Assembly (NCBI RefSeq): GCF_001748145.1
Contig: NZ_BCQA01000001.1
Coordinates: forward strand, 4,800,501 to 4,864,500
Source: Bosea sp. BIWAKO-01
GTDB taxonomy: Bacteria > Pseudomonadota > Alphaproteobacteria > Rhizobiales > Beijerinckiaceae
Direction: 5' to 3'
Length of the DNA stretch: 64,000 bases
In this document: positions 32,410 to 45,214 of the stretch, piece after piece
Position numbering within the stretch: position 1 is the stretch's first letter
Layout of the letters: each line of letters opens with the position of its first letter
The notes under the pieces: generated by a model
Database searches by the model: none
What the model saw: only the letters and a program-made list of their open reading frames with translations
Told to the model about the DNA's origin: nothing
Made by a program: the position numbers and the translations under genes

Positions 32410-33438
32410 ATGCGACATGTGCAGGCTCCTGCGGGAGCGGATTACAGGCTCGCCGCGCTCGGAGAGCTGCCGCTTCTTGGCGGCGGCGTCCTTGAAAACG
32501 CGCAACTCGCATACAAGGTCTTCGGCGAGCTGGATTCTGGCCGACCGGCGATCGTCTATCCGACCTCGTTCGGAACGCATCACAGCGATCTCGAATGGCT
32601 GGTTGGCCCCGAGCAGGCGCTCGACCCGCAGCGCTATACGATCGTTATGATCAACCTGTTCGGCAGCGGCCTGTCTTCCTCGCCGAGCAATCACGCGCAA
32701 GGGCCCGCCTCCTTTCCGCATGCGACCATGCAGGACAATGTCAACGCCCAGCATCGGCTGCTGACCGAGATCCTCGGCATCCGCCGGATAGCGCTCGCCG
32801 TCGGCTTCTCGATGGGTGCGCAGGCTGCCTATCACTGGGGAGCGCTGTTTCCAGACATGGTCGAGCGCATCGCGCCGATCTGCGGATCGGCGCGGACGTC
32901 CCCGCACAATTTCGTCTTCCTCGAGGGCGTCAAGGCGGCGCTAACCGGCGATCCCGCCTGGCGAGGCGACATATTCACCGAGTGCCCGACAGTTGGCTTC
33001 CGCTCGATGGGCCGAGTCTATGCCGGCTGGGCGTTCTCGCAAGCCTTCTATCGCGAGGAGACCTACCGGACACTCGGATACGCCTCCTTGGAGGATTTTC
33101 TGGTCCGCGATTGGGATGAGCGTTTCAGCCGACGCGACGGCAACGATCTCGTCGCAATGATCCGCACCTGGCAACAGGCCGACATCAGCACGGGCCCGAC
33201 TTTCAGGGGTAATCTGAACGAAGCTCTAAAGGCGATCTCGGCTCGCGCACTCGTCATGCCGAGTGCCTCGGATCTATATTTTCCCGTCGAAGACAGCCGC
33301 GCCGAAGTTGAAGCGATGCGCAGCGCGACGCTACTGCCGATCCCCACGAAATGGGGGCACAGGGTGAACGTGCCCGGGCAGAATCCGAAGGACGCGGCAT
33401 TCATCGACGCCGCGCTGCGCAAGTTCCTCAGCGATTGA
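32410..33438 (+). CDS. Alpha/beta hydrolase of the homoserine O-acetyltransferase (MetX)-like type
   Basis: 342 residues. The nucleophile elbow is VGFSMGAQAAYHWG (Ser134), the acid is in MPSASDLYFPVEDSR and the His in PTKWGHRVNVPGQ, with the opening LAYKVFGELDSGRPAIVYP and NLFGSGLSSSPSNH as in MetX homologues. True MetX has GGSMGGMQ at the elbow and a conserved Arg for homoserine binding; here GFSMGAQ differs, so I expect a hydrolase or other acyltransferase rather than methionine synthesis. It is the last gene of the amidohydrolase-Liv operon and may act on the imported compound or on the amidohydrolase product. Confidence 0.8.
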   Translation: MRHVQAPAGADYRLAALGELPLLGGGVLENAQLAYKVFGELDSGRPAIVYPTSFGTHHSDLEWLVGPEQALDPQRYTIVMINLFGSGLSSSPSNHAQGPASFPHATMQDNVNAQHRLLTEILGIRRIALAVGFSMGAQAAYHWGALFPDMVERIAPICGSARTSPHNFVFLEGVKAALTGDPAWRGDIFTECPTVGFRSMGRVYAGWAFSQAFYREETYRTLGYASLEDFLVRDWDERFSRRDGNDLVAMIRTWQQADISTGPTFRGNLNEALKAISARALVMPSASDLYFPVEDSRAEVEAMRSATLLPIPTKWGHRVNVPGQNPKDAAFIDAALRKFLSD

Positions 33439-33706
33439 AGACGCCGCGAGATCTCAAGGTCGCGTTAGAAGGGGCCATGAGATCAGCGGGATGACCTGCA
33501 CCCACAGACCGGTGGCGACGAGCCCCTCAGCGCGCCGAGCAGACAGAACGCGGCATATCGGGGCCCGCGTCCGTGCCCTGCGAGAAGCGCAGGATCGTGG
33601 CTAGTCGCCCGCTCTTGGGTCCGGATCGCGAGCCATGCTTGAACCGGTCCCTCCGGTCGCAGCGAAGACAGTCCGAGCCCAAAGCCGCACATTAGGTTCG
33701 GAGCCC

Positions 33707-34435
33707 TCAATGATGCAGGATTTTCGATAGAAAACGCGCCGCCCGCTCGCTAGCGGGGTTGTCGAAGAAGGCGGCTGTGTTGGCGTCTTCGACAATTGCC
33801 CCCGCATCCATGAACAGCACGCGGTCAGCGACGCGGCGGGCGAAGCCCATCTCGTGCGTGACGACGATCATCGTCATGCCCTCCTTGGCGAGCTCGGTCA
33901 TGACGTCGAGCACCTCGTTGATCATCTCGGGGTCAAGGGCCGACGTCGGCTCGTCGAAGAGCATTGCGATCGGATCAAGCGCCAGTGCGCGGGCGATGGC
34001 GACGCGCTGCTGTTGGCCGCCGGAGAGCGTGGCCGGGAAGCGGTCGGCTTGGGTCTTGAGGCCGACGCGGTCGAGCAACTCGAGCGCGCGGGTGCGGGCA
34101 GTGTCCTCGCTGCGCTTCAAGACATGGCGTTGGGCGAGGCAGATGTTCTCGGTCACGCTCATATGAGGGTAGAGCTCGAAGGACTGGAAGACCATGCCGA
34201 TGCGGGAGCGCAGCCTCGGCAGGTTAGTCTTGGGATCGCCGACCGAGGTACCGTCGACTGCGATCACACCCTTCTGGAAGGGCTCCAGCCCGTTGACGCA
34301 TTTGACAAGCGTGCTCTTGCCGGAGCCCGAAGGGCCGCAGACCACGACGACCTCCCCCTTCTCGATCTTGGTTGAGCAATCGTCGAGAACCTGGGTCGCC
34401 CCGTACCACTTGCTGACATGTTCCAGGGTGATCAC
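33707..34435 (-). CDS. Polar amino acid ABC transporter ATP-binding protein (GlnQ/GltL-like)
   Basis: Start is taken as the GTG at 34433-34435, where MITLEHVSKWYGATQVLDD begins and which overlaps the upstream permease stop (GTGA). 242 residues. Walker A GPSGSGKST, Q-loop MVFQSFELYPHMSV, signature LSGGQQQRVAIARALA, Walker B AMLFDEPTSALDPEM and H-loop VVTHEMGFARRVADR. The sequence is a standard member of the amino-acid import ATPases and ends FLSKILHH. Last gene of the binding protein-permease-permease-ATPase operon. Confidence 0.92.
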   Translation of the reverse strand: MITLEHVSKWYGATQVLDDCSTKIEKGEVVVVCGPSGSGKSTLVKCVNGLEPFQKGVIAVDGTSVGDPKTNLPRLRSRIGMVFQSFELYPHMSVTENICLAQRHVLKRSEDTARTRALELLDRVGLKTQADRFPATLSGGQQQRVAIARALALDPIAMLFDEPTSALDPEMINEVLDVMTELAKEGMTMIVVTHEMGFARRVADRVLFMDAGAIVEDANTAAFFDNPASERAARFLSKILHH

Positions 34436-35088
34436 CGGGCAATCCTTCGTTCCAGCAGGCCGACAGCCTGCGAGGCGGTCCAGCAAATGATGAAAAAGAC
34501 GACGGCGACGAGGATGTACATCTCGGTCAGCCGGTTATCGCGGCCGCCTATAAGGTCGGCCGCGGTGAGGAAGTCGCGCAGGCCGATGACGTAGACCAGC
34601 GAGGTGCTCTTGAAGACATTGATCGATTGCATCAGCAGCACCGGAGTCATCGCCCGGACGGCCTGGGGCAGCACGACGAGCCGCATGCACTGCGCCTGGG
34701 TCAGACCGCTGGCGAGCCCGGCCATGACCTGACCGCGGCGGACGCCCTCGATGCCGGAGCGGATAATCTCGCAGAAATAGGCGCCCTCGAACAGAATGAA
34801 GCCGATCACCGCCGAGTAGAAGCCGCCGACGGGGTGGCCGACCGCGAGCGGCACCAGGAAGTAGAACCAGAAGATCAGCAGCACGAGCGGTAGCGAGCGC
34901 AGCAGGTCGACATAGGCGCCGGCGATGAAGCGGAGTAGGCGCGAGCGTGATAGGCGCATCACCGCGAGGACCACGCCGAGCGCGAGGCCGCCGATGATGC
35001 CGAGCGCGGTCAGCAGCAGCGTGACCTGCATCCCTTCCCAAAGCAGCGGCAACGCGTTGTAAATGACCTTGAAATCGAAGGAGCCCAT
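34432..35088 (-). CDS. Polar amino acid ABC transporter permease (GltK-like)
   Basis: Start at ATG 35086-35088, sharing one base with the upstream stop; the longer open frame upstream is a shadow. 218 residues with five membrane helices. YNALPLLWEGMQVTLLLTAL is the usual opening of HisM/GltK permeases, and RSGIEGVRRGQVMAGLASGL is the EAA loop that docks on the ATPase. Pairs with the GltJ-like permease. Confidence 0.9.
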   Translation of the reverse strand: MGSFDFKVIYNALPLLWEGMQVTLLLTALGIIGGLALGVVLAVMRLSRSRLLRFIAGAYVDLLRSLPLVLLIFWFYFLVPLAVGHPVGGFYSAVIGFILFEGAYFCEIIRSGIEGVRRGQVMAGLASGLTQAQCMRLVVLPQAVRAMTPVLLMQSINVFKSTSLVYVIGLRDFLTAADLIGGRDNRLTEMYILVAVVFFIICWTASQAVGLLERRIAR

Positions 35089-35810
35089 CAACGCGCTCCC
35101 GTCCCGAGCGTGCCGGGCAGGCGGGCCCGCTCCTCGACGCGCCGCATGATGAATGCGATGAGGAAGCTGATCGAGGCGTAAATCAGGCTGGCGGCCGCGA
35201 AGGCCTCGATCGACTGATAGGTGTAGTCGGCGACGGCGCGGGTGCGGGCGGTGAGTTCGAGTACGCCGATGGTGAGCGCCAGCGAAGAGTTCTTGAAGAC
35301 GTTGAGGAATTCGTTGGTCAGCGCCGGGATCGTCAGCCGGAACGCGAGGGGCAGCAGGATCAGGCGGTAGACTTGGGTCAGCGTCAGCCCGGTGGCGAGG
35401 CCGGCGCTGGCCTGGCCGCGGCCGGCGGCGCCGATGCCGGCGCGGACCTGCTCGGCGACACGGCAGGCGGTGTAGAGACCGAGGCTGATCACTGCCATGG
35501 TGAGTTCGGGGTGGGGCAGATCGCGCTTCAGCCAGCGGCCCCAATCGCGCGGCAGCAGTTCCGGCAGTACGAAATAGAACAGGAATATCTGGATCAGCAG
35601 CGGGACGTTGCGGAAGACCTCGACATAAGTGGCGCCGATGGCGCGGGCGACCGGCGAGGGCAGGGTGCGCATGGTGCCGATCACCGAGCCGAGCGCGAGC
35701 CCAATGATCCAGGCGGCGAGCGAGACAAACACGGTCCAGCCAAGCCCGGTCAGGATCCAGCCGACATAGGGATCGGCGAACAGCACCGACCAGTTCCAGT
35801 TATAGCGCAT
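35088..35810 (-). CDS. Polar amino acid ABC transporter permease (GltJ-like)
   Basis: 240 residues. It opens MRYNWNWSVLFADPYVGWI, close to GltJ, has GLGWTVFVSLAAWIIGLALG as first helix and the EAA loop QVRAGIGAAGRGQASAGLAT. The N-terminal NWNW pattern is common in glutamate/aspartate systems. Ribosome site before the ATG is weak, and the gene lies 129 bp from the binding-protein gene with a strong hairpin in between, so permease output is probably lower than binding-protein output. Confidence 0.9.
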   Translation of the reverse strand: MRYNWNWSVLFADPYVGWILTGLGWTVFVSLAAWIIGLALGSVIGTMRTLPSPVARAIGATYVEVFRNVPLLIQIFLFYFVLPELLPRDWGRWLKRDLPHPELTMAVISLGLYTACRVAEQVRAGIGAAGRGQASAGLATGLTLTQVYRLILLPLAFRLTIPALTNEFLNVFKNSSLALTIGVLELTARTRAVADYTYQSIEAFAAASLIYASISFLIAFIMRRVEERARLPGTLGTGAR

Positions 35811-35897
35811 GCGCGTCGTTTCGGGCCGTTGGCGCGCCTTCGGAGGTCAATGCGCCCCAATGGCGGGAGGAGAGGGCTTTCAGCGGGTGAGGCGGCT

Positions 35898-35930
35898 AAG
35901 CGCTTTCCGGTATGGGCCCGGAAAGCGCTT
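35898..35930 (-). terminator. Intra-operon hairpin between binding-protein and permease genes
   Basis: AAGCGCTTTCCGG (35898-35910) and CCGGAAAGCGCTT (35918-35930) form a perfect 13-bp stem with a 7-base loop. It lies 10 bp after the binding-protein stop. No U-run, so it may stabilise the 3' end of the binding-protein message or end part of the transcripts. Confidence 0.6.
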
Positions 35931-35939
35931 CAGAGCAGA

Positions 35940-36815
35940 TCAATCCGGATAGTTCTGCATCGACATCAGCAGCTTCAGATCGGGACTGAGCGGCTGGCCG
36001 ATGGTCGACATCCATTTGGTGTAGATCTGCTCCCATTCACCGGTGCGGTAGAGGTTCGCGAGCACCTTGTTGCCGAGCGAGCGGAAGGCGGAATCGTCGC
36101 GGCGGATGACGATCGCATAGGGGTCGAAGGAGAGCAGGCGGCCGACGACGGCGTAGTCGGCCGGGTTCTTCGACTTGGCGATGAGGCCGTATTCGACGAC
36201 TTCATCGGTCATGTGCGCGTCGGTGCGGTCGGTCTCCAGAGCGATCCAGCCTTGCGGCTGGTCCTTGGTCGAGAGCACCTTGATGCCGAGGTTGAGCTTT
36301 TGGTTGAGCTCATTCAGCACCTTCTCGTTAGTCGTGCCTTGGTTAGCCGAGACGACCTTGCCCTTGAGGTCCTCGATCTCCTTGATGCCGCTGTTCTTCT
36401 TCACCAGCAGGCGGTTGCCGGTAACGAACATGGTGTTGAGGAAGTCGATCTGCTGCTGGCGCGAGAAGGTGTTGGTCGTCGTGGCACATACGAGGTCGAC
36501 CGTGCCGTTGACGAGCAACGGCGTGCGGGTCTGCCCGTTCACGGCCTGGTACTTGACCGTGAGGCTGTCCATCTTCAGCTCTGCCTTTACCGCGTCGGCG
36601 ATCTTGTTGCAGATGTCGATGGAGTAGCCCTGCGGTTTGCCGTCGGCGCCGAAATAGGCGAAGGGCGGCGAATCCTCGTTATGGCCGATGATAATCGTGC
36701 CGCTGTCCTTGATCTTCTTCAGCGTGCCGTAGAGCGCCTGGGCGGAGGCGCTTCCGGTGATGAGGGCAAAAACTGCGCCAATTATGGCGCTGCCAACGGC
36801 GGTCTTCTTTAGCAT
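35940..36815 (-). CDS. Glutamate/aspartate-type ABC transporter substrate-binding protein
   Basis: 291 residues with a signal peptide (KTAVGSAIIGAVFALITGSA, cleavage near SAQA). Mature part: TLKKIKDSGTIIIGHNEDSP, then PPFAYFGADGKPQGYSIDIC, the SBP_bac_3 pattern of GltI-like proteins, with Arg in NGQTRTPLLVNGTVDLVCAT for the alpha-carboxylate. Later motifs SANQGTTNEKVLNELNQKL and RTDAHMTDEVVEYGL are also GltI-like. It delivers acidic amino acids or related compounds to the permeases encoded downstream. It follows the aminotransferase gene by 17 bp on the same strand. Confidence 0.9.
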   Translation of the reverse strand: MLKKTAVGSAIIGAVFALITGSASAQALYGTLKKIKDSGTIIIGHNEDSPPFAYFGADGKPQGYSIDICNKIADAVKAELKMDSLTVKYQAVNGQTRTPLLVNGTVDLVCATTTNTFSRQQQIDFLNTMFVTGNRLLVKKNSGIKEIEDLKGKVVSANQGTTNEKVLNELNQKLNLGIKVLSTKDQPQGWIALETDRTDAHMTDEVVEYGLIAKSKNPADYAVVGRLLSFDPYAIVIRRDDSAFRSLGNKVLANLYRTGEWEQIYTKWMSTIGQPLSPDLKLLMSMQNYPD

Positions 36816-36832
36816 TTCACTCCCCTATTCGT

Positions 36833-38005
36833 TCAAATCGTTTTGACGAGCTTGCGGCAGATCTCGGCGAGCATCTCGTAGTCGCCGATCTCGTTGTAGG
36901 CATGGGCGGAGACGCGCACCCAGATGCCGCTCGGATGCGCGTGGAGCGGCGCATCGGTGGCAAATTCATCAAGGAGGCGGCCGCGCAGCGCGGTAGCGCG
37001 GTCCTTGGTGTAGGGGCCAGTTTCGATCGGCAGCCGAACCATGGCCATGGCCGCGTCATGCCCGGCATTGCCATAGGTGCTGCCGAGATGCTCGGCGAGC
37101 AGTTCGCCGGCTTGGCGGGCGAGGCCGATGTTGCGCTGACGCAGCGCCTTACCGCCGAGCCGCGCGTGGAAGGCGAGCGCCTCCTCGATGGCGAGCTGGG
37201 CGCTGGCGTCACGCGTGCCGGTCCAGTCGAACTCGGAGAGATAGCCGCCCTGAAAGCCGTGCGAGATCGTGGTCGGGTGCAGGCCGGCCTGTCGGTCGCC
37301 GCGAGTCCAGAGGAACGCGCAGCCCTTCGGGGCGGCGAGCCATTTATGGCAGTTGCCGACATAGTAGTCGGCATCGATTGAGCTGAGGTCGACCTCCACC
37401 TGGCCGGGTCCATGGGCGCCGTCGACCAGGAGGGGCACGCCGGTCTCGCGGCACGCGTGGGCGAGCTCGGCGACGGGCAGGACGAGCGCGCTCGGCGAGG
37501 TGACGTGGTCGATGATCGCGATGCGCGTCCGCGTCGTCAGGCCTGCGATGAAGCGGGCGGCGAAGCCCATTGGGTTGGCTTCGGGAAACGGCAGTTCCGC
37601 CACGACGACGCGAGCGCCGCTGCGCTCGGCGATGTAGCGGGCGGTGTTGGCGACGGCGCCATAGGCCTGGCCGTGTAGCAGGATCTCGTCGCCGGGCTTG
37701 AGATCGAGCGAGCGCAAGACGGCGTTGCAGCCGGTTGTGGCGTTGTCGACGAAGCTGATGTCCTCGCCTTTGGCATTGAGGAAGGCAGCCAAGGCGTTGG
37801 CGCTCGCCCGCAGCGCCTTGGGCAGGATGGCACGCATGAAGAAGCTCGGCTGCTCCTCCATCTTGTCGCGCCAGGCGGTCTGCGCCGCAAGCACGACCTT
37901 GGGGGTCGCGCCGAAGGCGCCGTGATTGACGGTCAACTTTGACCAGTCGAGCGGCCATTCGTGACGAATGGCCCGGCCGAGCGCGATGGGGGAGGTGCTG
38001 TGCAT
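36833..38005 (-). CDS. Class V aminotransferase family PLP enzyme (isopenicillin-N epimerase-like)
   Basis: 390 residues. PLP fold type I: the aldimine Lys is in DADYYVGNCHKWLAAPKGCA, the cofactor-binding Asp in VPLLVDGAHGPGQVEVDLS and the phosphate site in FVDNATTGCNAVLRSLD. The opening LTVNHGAFGATPKVVLAAQ is typical of the epimerase/desulfurase-like branch, whose members racemise, transaminate or eliminate amino acids. It lies between the racemase gene (1 bp gap) and the transporter genes on one strand and so belongs to the same catabolic operon. The reaction is not predictable from sequence. Confidence 0.85.
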   Translation of the reverse strand: MHSTSPIALGRAIRHEWPLDWSKLTVNHGAFGATPKVVLAAQTAWRDKMEEQPSFFMRAILPKALRASANALAAFLNAKGEDISFVDNATTGCNAVLRSLDLKPGDEILLHGQAYGAVANTARYIAERSGARVVVAELPFPEANPMGFAARFIAGLTTRTRIAIIDHVTSPSALVLPVAELAHACRETGVPLLVDGAHGPGQVEVDLSSIDADYYVGNCHKWLAAPKGCAFLWTRGDRQAGLHPTTISHGFQGGYLSEFDWTGTRDASAQLAIEEALAFHARLGGKALRQRNIGLARQAGELLAEHLGSTYGNAGHDAAMAMVRLPIETGPYTKDRATALRGRLLDEFATDAPLHAHPSGIWVRVSAHAYNEIGDYEMLAEICRKLVKTI

Positions 38006-38006
38006 G

Positions 38007-38732
38007 TCAGGCGGTTCGCGTCAGAGCGGCGGCCGGATGGCCTGCAACAGCAAGCTCTACGGCGGCCGCAGCATGGAGTGCTGTCGTGTCGAACACAGGC
38101 AGATCGCTATCGGCCTGCGAAAGCAGCAGGTCGAGCTCGGTGCAGCCGAGGATGACGCCGTCTGCGCCGCGCCGGCGCGCCGCGGCGATGATGTCAAGGC
38201 AGCGCGCCTTCGAGCCGGGCTCGACCACGCCCTGGCACAGCTCGCGATAGATGATGTCGTGGACGGCGCGCTCTTCCTCCGGCTCGGGCCTGACAAGGTC
38301 GAGCCCGTGCCGTTCCAGCATGCGGCCGCGATAGAACGGCTCTTCCATGGTGAAGCGCGTCGCCAGGAGCAACGGGCGGCGGCTCGGCGTGAGCTTGATC
38401 GCGGCGGCCGCGATGTCGGCGATGTGCACGATCGGGATCGAGATCGCGGCGGCGACCTGGTCGGCGAGCTTGTGCATGGTGTTGGTACAGATCAGCAGCA
38501 TGTCGGCGCCAGAACGCTCAAGGGCGCTGGCGCCTTCGATCATGATCCCCAGGAGCGCCTGCCAGTCGCCGGCCGCCTGCTTGGCAGCGACGTCCTGGAA
38601 CTCGGCAGACCAGAGCACGACCTTGGCCGAATGCAGCCCGCCGAGCCGGGCGCGCACGCCCTCGTTGATAAGCTTGTAGTAGACGGCCGAGCTTTCCCAG
38701 CTCATGCCTCCGAGCAGTCCGATCGTCTGCAT
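38007..38732 (-). CDS. Aspartate/glutamate racemase family protein
   Basis: Start at ATG 38730-38732 following GGCAGGGGAC. 241 residues. TIGLLGGMSWESSAVYYKLI opens the Asp/Glu racemase family (YgeA/RacX branch) and the two catalytic Cys are present, in LLICTNTMHKLADQ and VILGCTELDLLLSQ. Some family members act on broad amino acids. First gene of the operon reading left: racemase, aminotransferase, binding protein, permeases, ATPase. It is divergent from a MocR regulator. Confidence 0.9.
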   Translation of the reverse strand: MQTIGLLGGMSWESSAVYYKLINEGVRARLGGLHSAKVVLWSAEFQDVAAKQAAGDWQALLGIMIEGASALERSGADMLLICTNTMHKLADQVAAAISIPIVHIADIAAAAIKLTPSRRPLLLATRFTMEEPFYRGRMLERHGLDLVRPEPEEERAVHDIIYRELCQGVVEPGSKARCLDIIAAARRRGADGVILGCTELDLLLSQADSDLPVFDTTALHAAAAVELAVAGHPAAALTRTA

Positions 38733-38820
38733 GTCCCCTGCCTTATCGCTAGGAGACGATGCAATGACGCTGGTTAGCCCGGCAAGTTGATTGTATGGCA
38801 GACAATCCCACTTGGAACGA

Positions 38821-40194
38821 ATGCGCCAGGCCGAAGCGAACATGTGGATTCCCGAACTCGACCCGAGCCGCCCGGTCTATCGCGCCATCGCGGAAGCCAT
38901 CGCGCAGGATATGGTGCGCGGCCGACTCGCCACCGGTGACAAGCTGCCGCCGCAGCGCGATCTTGCCCGGGCACTGGGGCTCAACCTGTCGAGCGTGACC
39001 AAGGCCTATAAGCTCGCCTTCGAGCTTGGGTTGGTCAATGGCGAGATCGGGCGCGGCACCTACGTGCGGGCCGGCGACGCATCGCGCATCCCCTGGCCTT
39101 CGGGCGAAAACCAGATCAGCATCGACTTTGCCTCGAACTTTCCGATGCCACTCGATCCATCCGAGGACGTCGTCCAGCTCTGCCAGGACATGGCGCGCTA
39201 CGATGTCGGCGAGCGGCTGTTCGAATACGTGGCGCGCGGCGCTGCCAATGACGACATCTCGCCGGCGGCGCTCTGGCTCGAGGGGCTCGGCGTGCCCACG
39301 CGGCTCGACGGCATCCTGCTGACCTCGGGCGCGATCAACGGCGTCTTCGCTTGCCTGCTGGCGTTGGCCAAGGCGGGCGAGACCGTGCTCTGTGAGGAGC
39401 TAACCTCGCCTGGCCTCGTTAGCTGCGCGCGGATGATGGGCCTGAAGCTCGTCGGCGTGCCGATGGACCGCGATGGCATGAAGATTGATGCATTCGAGCG
39501 GATCGCTACGGAGACTGGCGCGCGCGTCGCAGTGCTCAACCCGACACTGAACAACCCGACGCTTACCGATCTCTCGCCTGACCGCCGTGAGCGGCTCGCG
39601 GCCTTCGCCCTGCGCTCGGGCATCATGATCGTCGAAGACGAAGTCTACGCCCCACTGCTCGGCACGCCGCCCAAGCCCCTGGCGGCGCTGGCGCCCGACG
39701 CTGTTTGCTATGTTACAAGCTTCTCCAAGGCGGTGTTGCCTGGCCTGCGCATCGGATACATCTCGGCGCCGCCACTGATCGCGGAACGGCTACGCAACGC
39801 CATCCGGGTCAGTACCTGGATGCCGTCGCCGATGCTGGCGCGCTTGGCCTCACGCTGGGTCAGGGACGACACGGCGACACGGCTGATCGCTAAGCGCCGC
39901 GCAGCCGGCCGGGAGCGGATCGATCTGGCGCGGCGGGTGTTGCGCCGGCACGCACTGGCCTCGCGCGATGACGGCCTACATGTCTGGCTCAGCCTGCCGC
40001 AGCCTTGGCGCGGCGACGAGTTCGCGACCTATGCCAGAGCGCGCGGTCTGACGGTGATGCCATCGCAGGATCTTGCTGCGAACTCGACGAGCAGCATTCA
40101 GGCTCTTCGCTTGAGCCTAGGTGCCGAGCCCAGCCTCGAACGTCTCGAACAAGGGCTGTCGCGGATCGACCTTATCCTGCGCGGGCGGGAATGA
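38821..40194 (+). CDS. MocR-type transcriptional regulator (GntR head, aminotransferase-like body)
   Basis: Start at ATG 38821 after GGAACGA; ATG 38842 and TTG 38791 are alternatives. About 457 residues. Winged-helix GntR domain first: VYRAIAEAIAQDMVRGRLAT, LPPQRDLARALGLNLSSVTK and VNGEIGRGTYVR. Then a fold type I PLP body with VLNPTLNNPTLTDLSPDRR and the aldimine Lys in YVTSFSKAVLPGLRIGYIS. MocR proteins sense PLP adducts of amino acids and usually control a neighbouring amino-acid pathway. The divergent racemase-aminotransferase-transporter operon 90 bp away is the obvious target. Confidence 0.9.
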   Translation: MRQAEANMWIPELDPSRPVYRAIAEAIAQDMVRGRLATGDKLPPQRDLARALGLNLSSVTKAYKLAFELGLVNGEIGRGTYVRAGDASRIPWPSGENQISIDFASNFPMPLDPSEDVVQLCQDMARYDVGERLFEYVARGAANDDISPAALWLEGLGVPTRLDGILLTSGAINGVFACLLALAKAGETVLCEELTSPGLVSCARMMGLKLVGVPMDRDGMKIDAFERIATETGARVAVLNPTLNNPTLTDLSPDRRERLAAFALRSGIMIVEDEVYAPLLGTPPKPLAALAPDAVCYVTSFSKAVLPGLRIGYISAPPLIAERLRNAIRVSTWMPSPMLARLASRWVRDDTATRLIAKRRAAGRERIDLARRVLRRHALASRDDGLHVWLSLPQPWRGDEFATYARARGLTVMPSQDLAANSTSSIQALRLSLGAEPSLERLEQGLSRIDLILRGRE

Positions 40195-40754
40195 GACGGG
40201 GCCCGACGACTGCCATCACGACGTCTCTCTAGGCTGAATCCCGAAGCAGCGGGCCTGTCTCCTTATGTTGCAGGCGAGCCGATCCTGCCACTCTGGCATT
40301 CCACCGTCAGTAATCAGCGGGTTCGCTGGCTTTGTCGCTGATGCCGTTAGGGTGCCCGATAACGGACATTGCCAGTGTCCGGAAAGGGGTCAGCTCCGGA
40401 AGCTCTGGTTCCCAGAAATGAACGTGCTCATCGATATCTCGCTCGGCCATCAAGAGCGGTAGATAGGTCATCGCAACTGTCGGAGTACCGGTCGCGAATC
40501 CGATAGACGCGGCGCGGGGGACACCAGGCAATCAACAATAGTCCGACAGGAGGCTACTCGCTTTTCGAAGCGAGGTTTGCCGAAGTGGGGCCCGTGCTGA
40601 GGGCGGACTGGATTGTCAGCTGATAGGAAAACCGAGCTTCTCGGCCTATTTGGAAACGAAATGACGCCCGGCAGGGCCGGGCGCCAATTGCGGAACTTTT
40701 CCTACAATCGCGGCAATACTATGCCTCGTTTTTCAGGGAGCCGCACTCAGCACG
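40195..40754. other. Gene-poor stretch between mocR-type gene and nrdJ
   Basis: A minus-strand frame of 74 codons (40307-40531) reads FATGTPTVAMTYLPLLMAER and could be a scrap of a binding protein, but has no ribosome site. A hairpin near 40665-40683 belongs to the nrdJ 3' end. Nothing else seen. Confidence 0.35.
40665..40683 (-). terminator. Probable nrdJ terminator hairpin
   Basis: CGCCCGGC (40665-40672), loop AGG, GCCGGGCG (40676-40683): a perfect 8-bp GC stem 71 bp after the nrdJ stop, followed on the minus strand by TCATTTCGTTT, a weak U-rich tail. Confidence 0.55.
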
Positions 40755-44480
<3,726 letters not shown>

Positions 44481-45214
44481 GATCTTGGTCCCCAATGCAT
44501 GCCGCGGGCGAAAATGCCCCGCGCGGCCGGTTGATCACCGGCTCCTGATGTCAGCCCAACTCGGTTTGATGCCCCTGGATTCCGCGGCGGTGTTTCCCGC
44601 CGTCGGTACTCCGGACGCTACCAGACAGACCGCACGCCACCGTTCGCCGCTGCCAGGGATGGCATGCCACGCGGTGATCACCTCGACCCGTCCGGGAACT
44701 CTCTTGCGGGTGTCGAAGGCGTCTCCGCCAGCCGTCACGCGACTGACAAAAACTAGTCCCGACTGGGGTGGTTCGTCAAGGATTAGTGCGCCGCAAACCC
44801 TGTGGACACGACATCTTGTATGTATCTGTGTGTTCTGGGGATAAGTTTCAAGCTGCCAGCTAAGCACCCGGAATCACGGGCGGAATCGGTACGCCTGAGC
44901 GAAGGGTGGACGATCTCGCGGGTGGCGGAAAGCATAAAATTCGCGGCAGTCATGGTTGACCATAGGTGAATGGGCCAGCCGCGCCTGACCATCGCAAGCG
45001 CCATCTACACAGCCTGCCCCAAGTGCCTGTAGACAGGTGATCTTCGCGTTTCGAACCGTGCCCGGGGCGTGTTTGCAAGGTGGCCGAATCATGGCGGCGA
45101 GCATTCCGAGAACGCGCGGTTTCGACGAATCTGCCGTGAATCCTCCTGCGGGCTGGACAGGGCGGGATGCTCTCGCCATAAGTCGCGCGACGCGGACCAC
45201 GGCGGACGAGAGCC
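44481..45214. other. Long intergenic region between nrdJ and the NDUFA12 gene
   Basis: More than 700 bp with divergent genes at both ends and no convincing gene. It must hold the nrdJ promoter (minus strand) and the NDUFA12 promoter (plus strand). A candidate NrdR box lies at 44806-44821. Confidence 0.5.
44806..44821 (-). promoter_or_regulatory. Candidate NrdR box upstream of nrdJ
   Basis: ACACGACATCTTGTAT has the imperfect dyad of NrdR sites (ACAC-N8-GTGT type, central AT). NrdR is the dATP/ATP-sensing repressor of ribonucleotide reductase genes. Only one box is clear; paired boxes are usual, and it lies about 330 bp before the start. Confidence 0.35.

Noticed and set aside
40307..40531. 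74-codon minus-strand frame
   Set aside because: Some protein-like character but no ribosome site, family motif or neighbour support; noted only in the intergenic entry.
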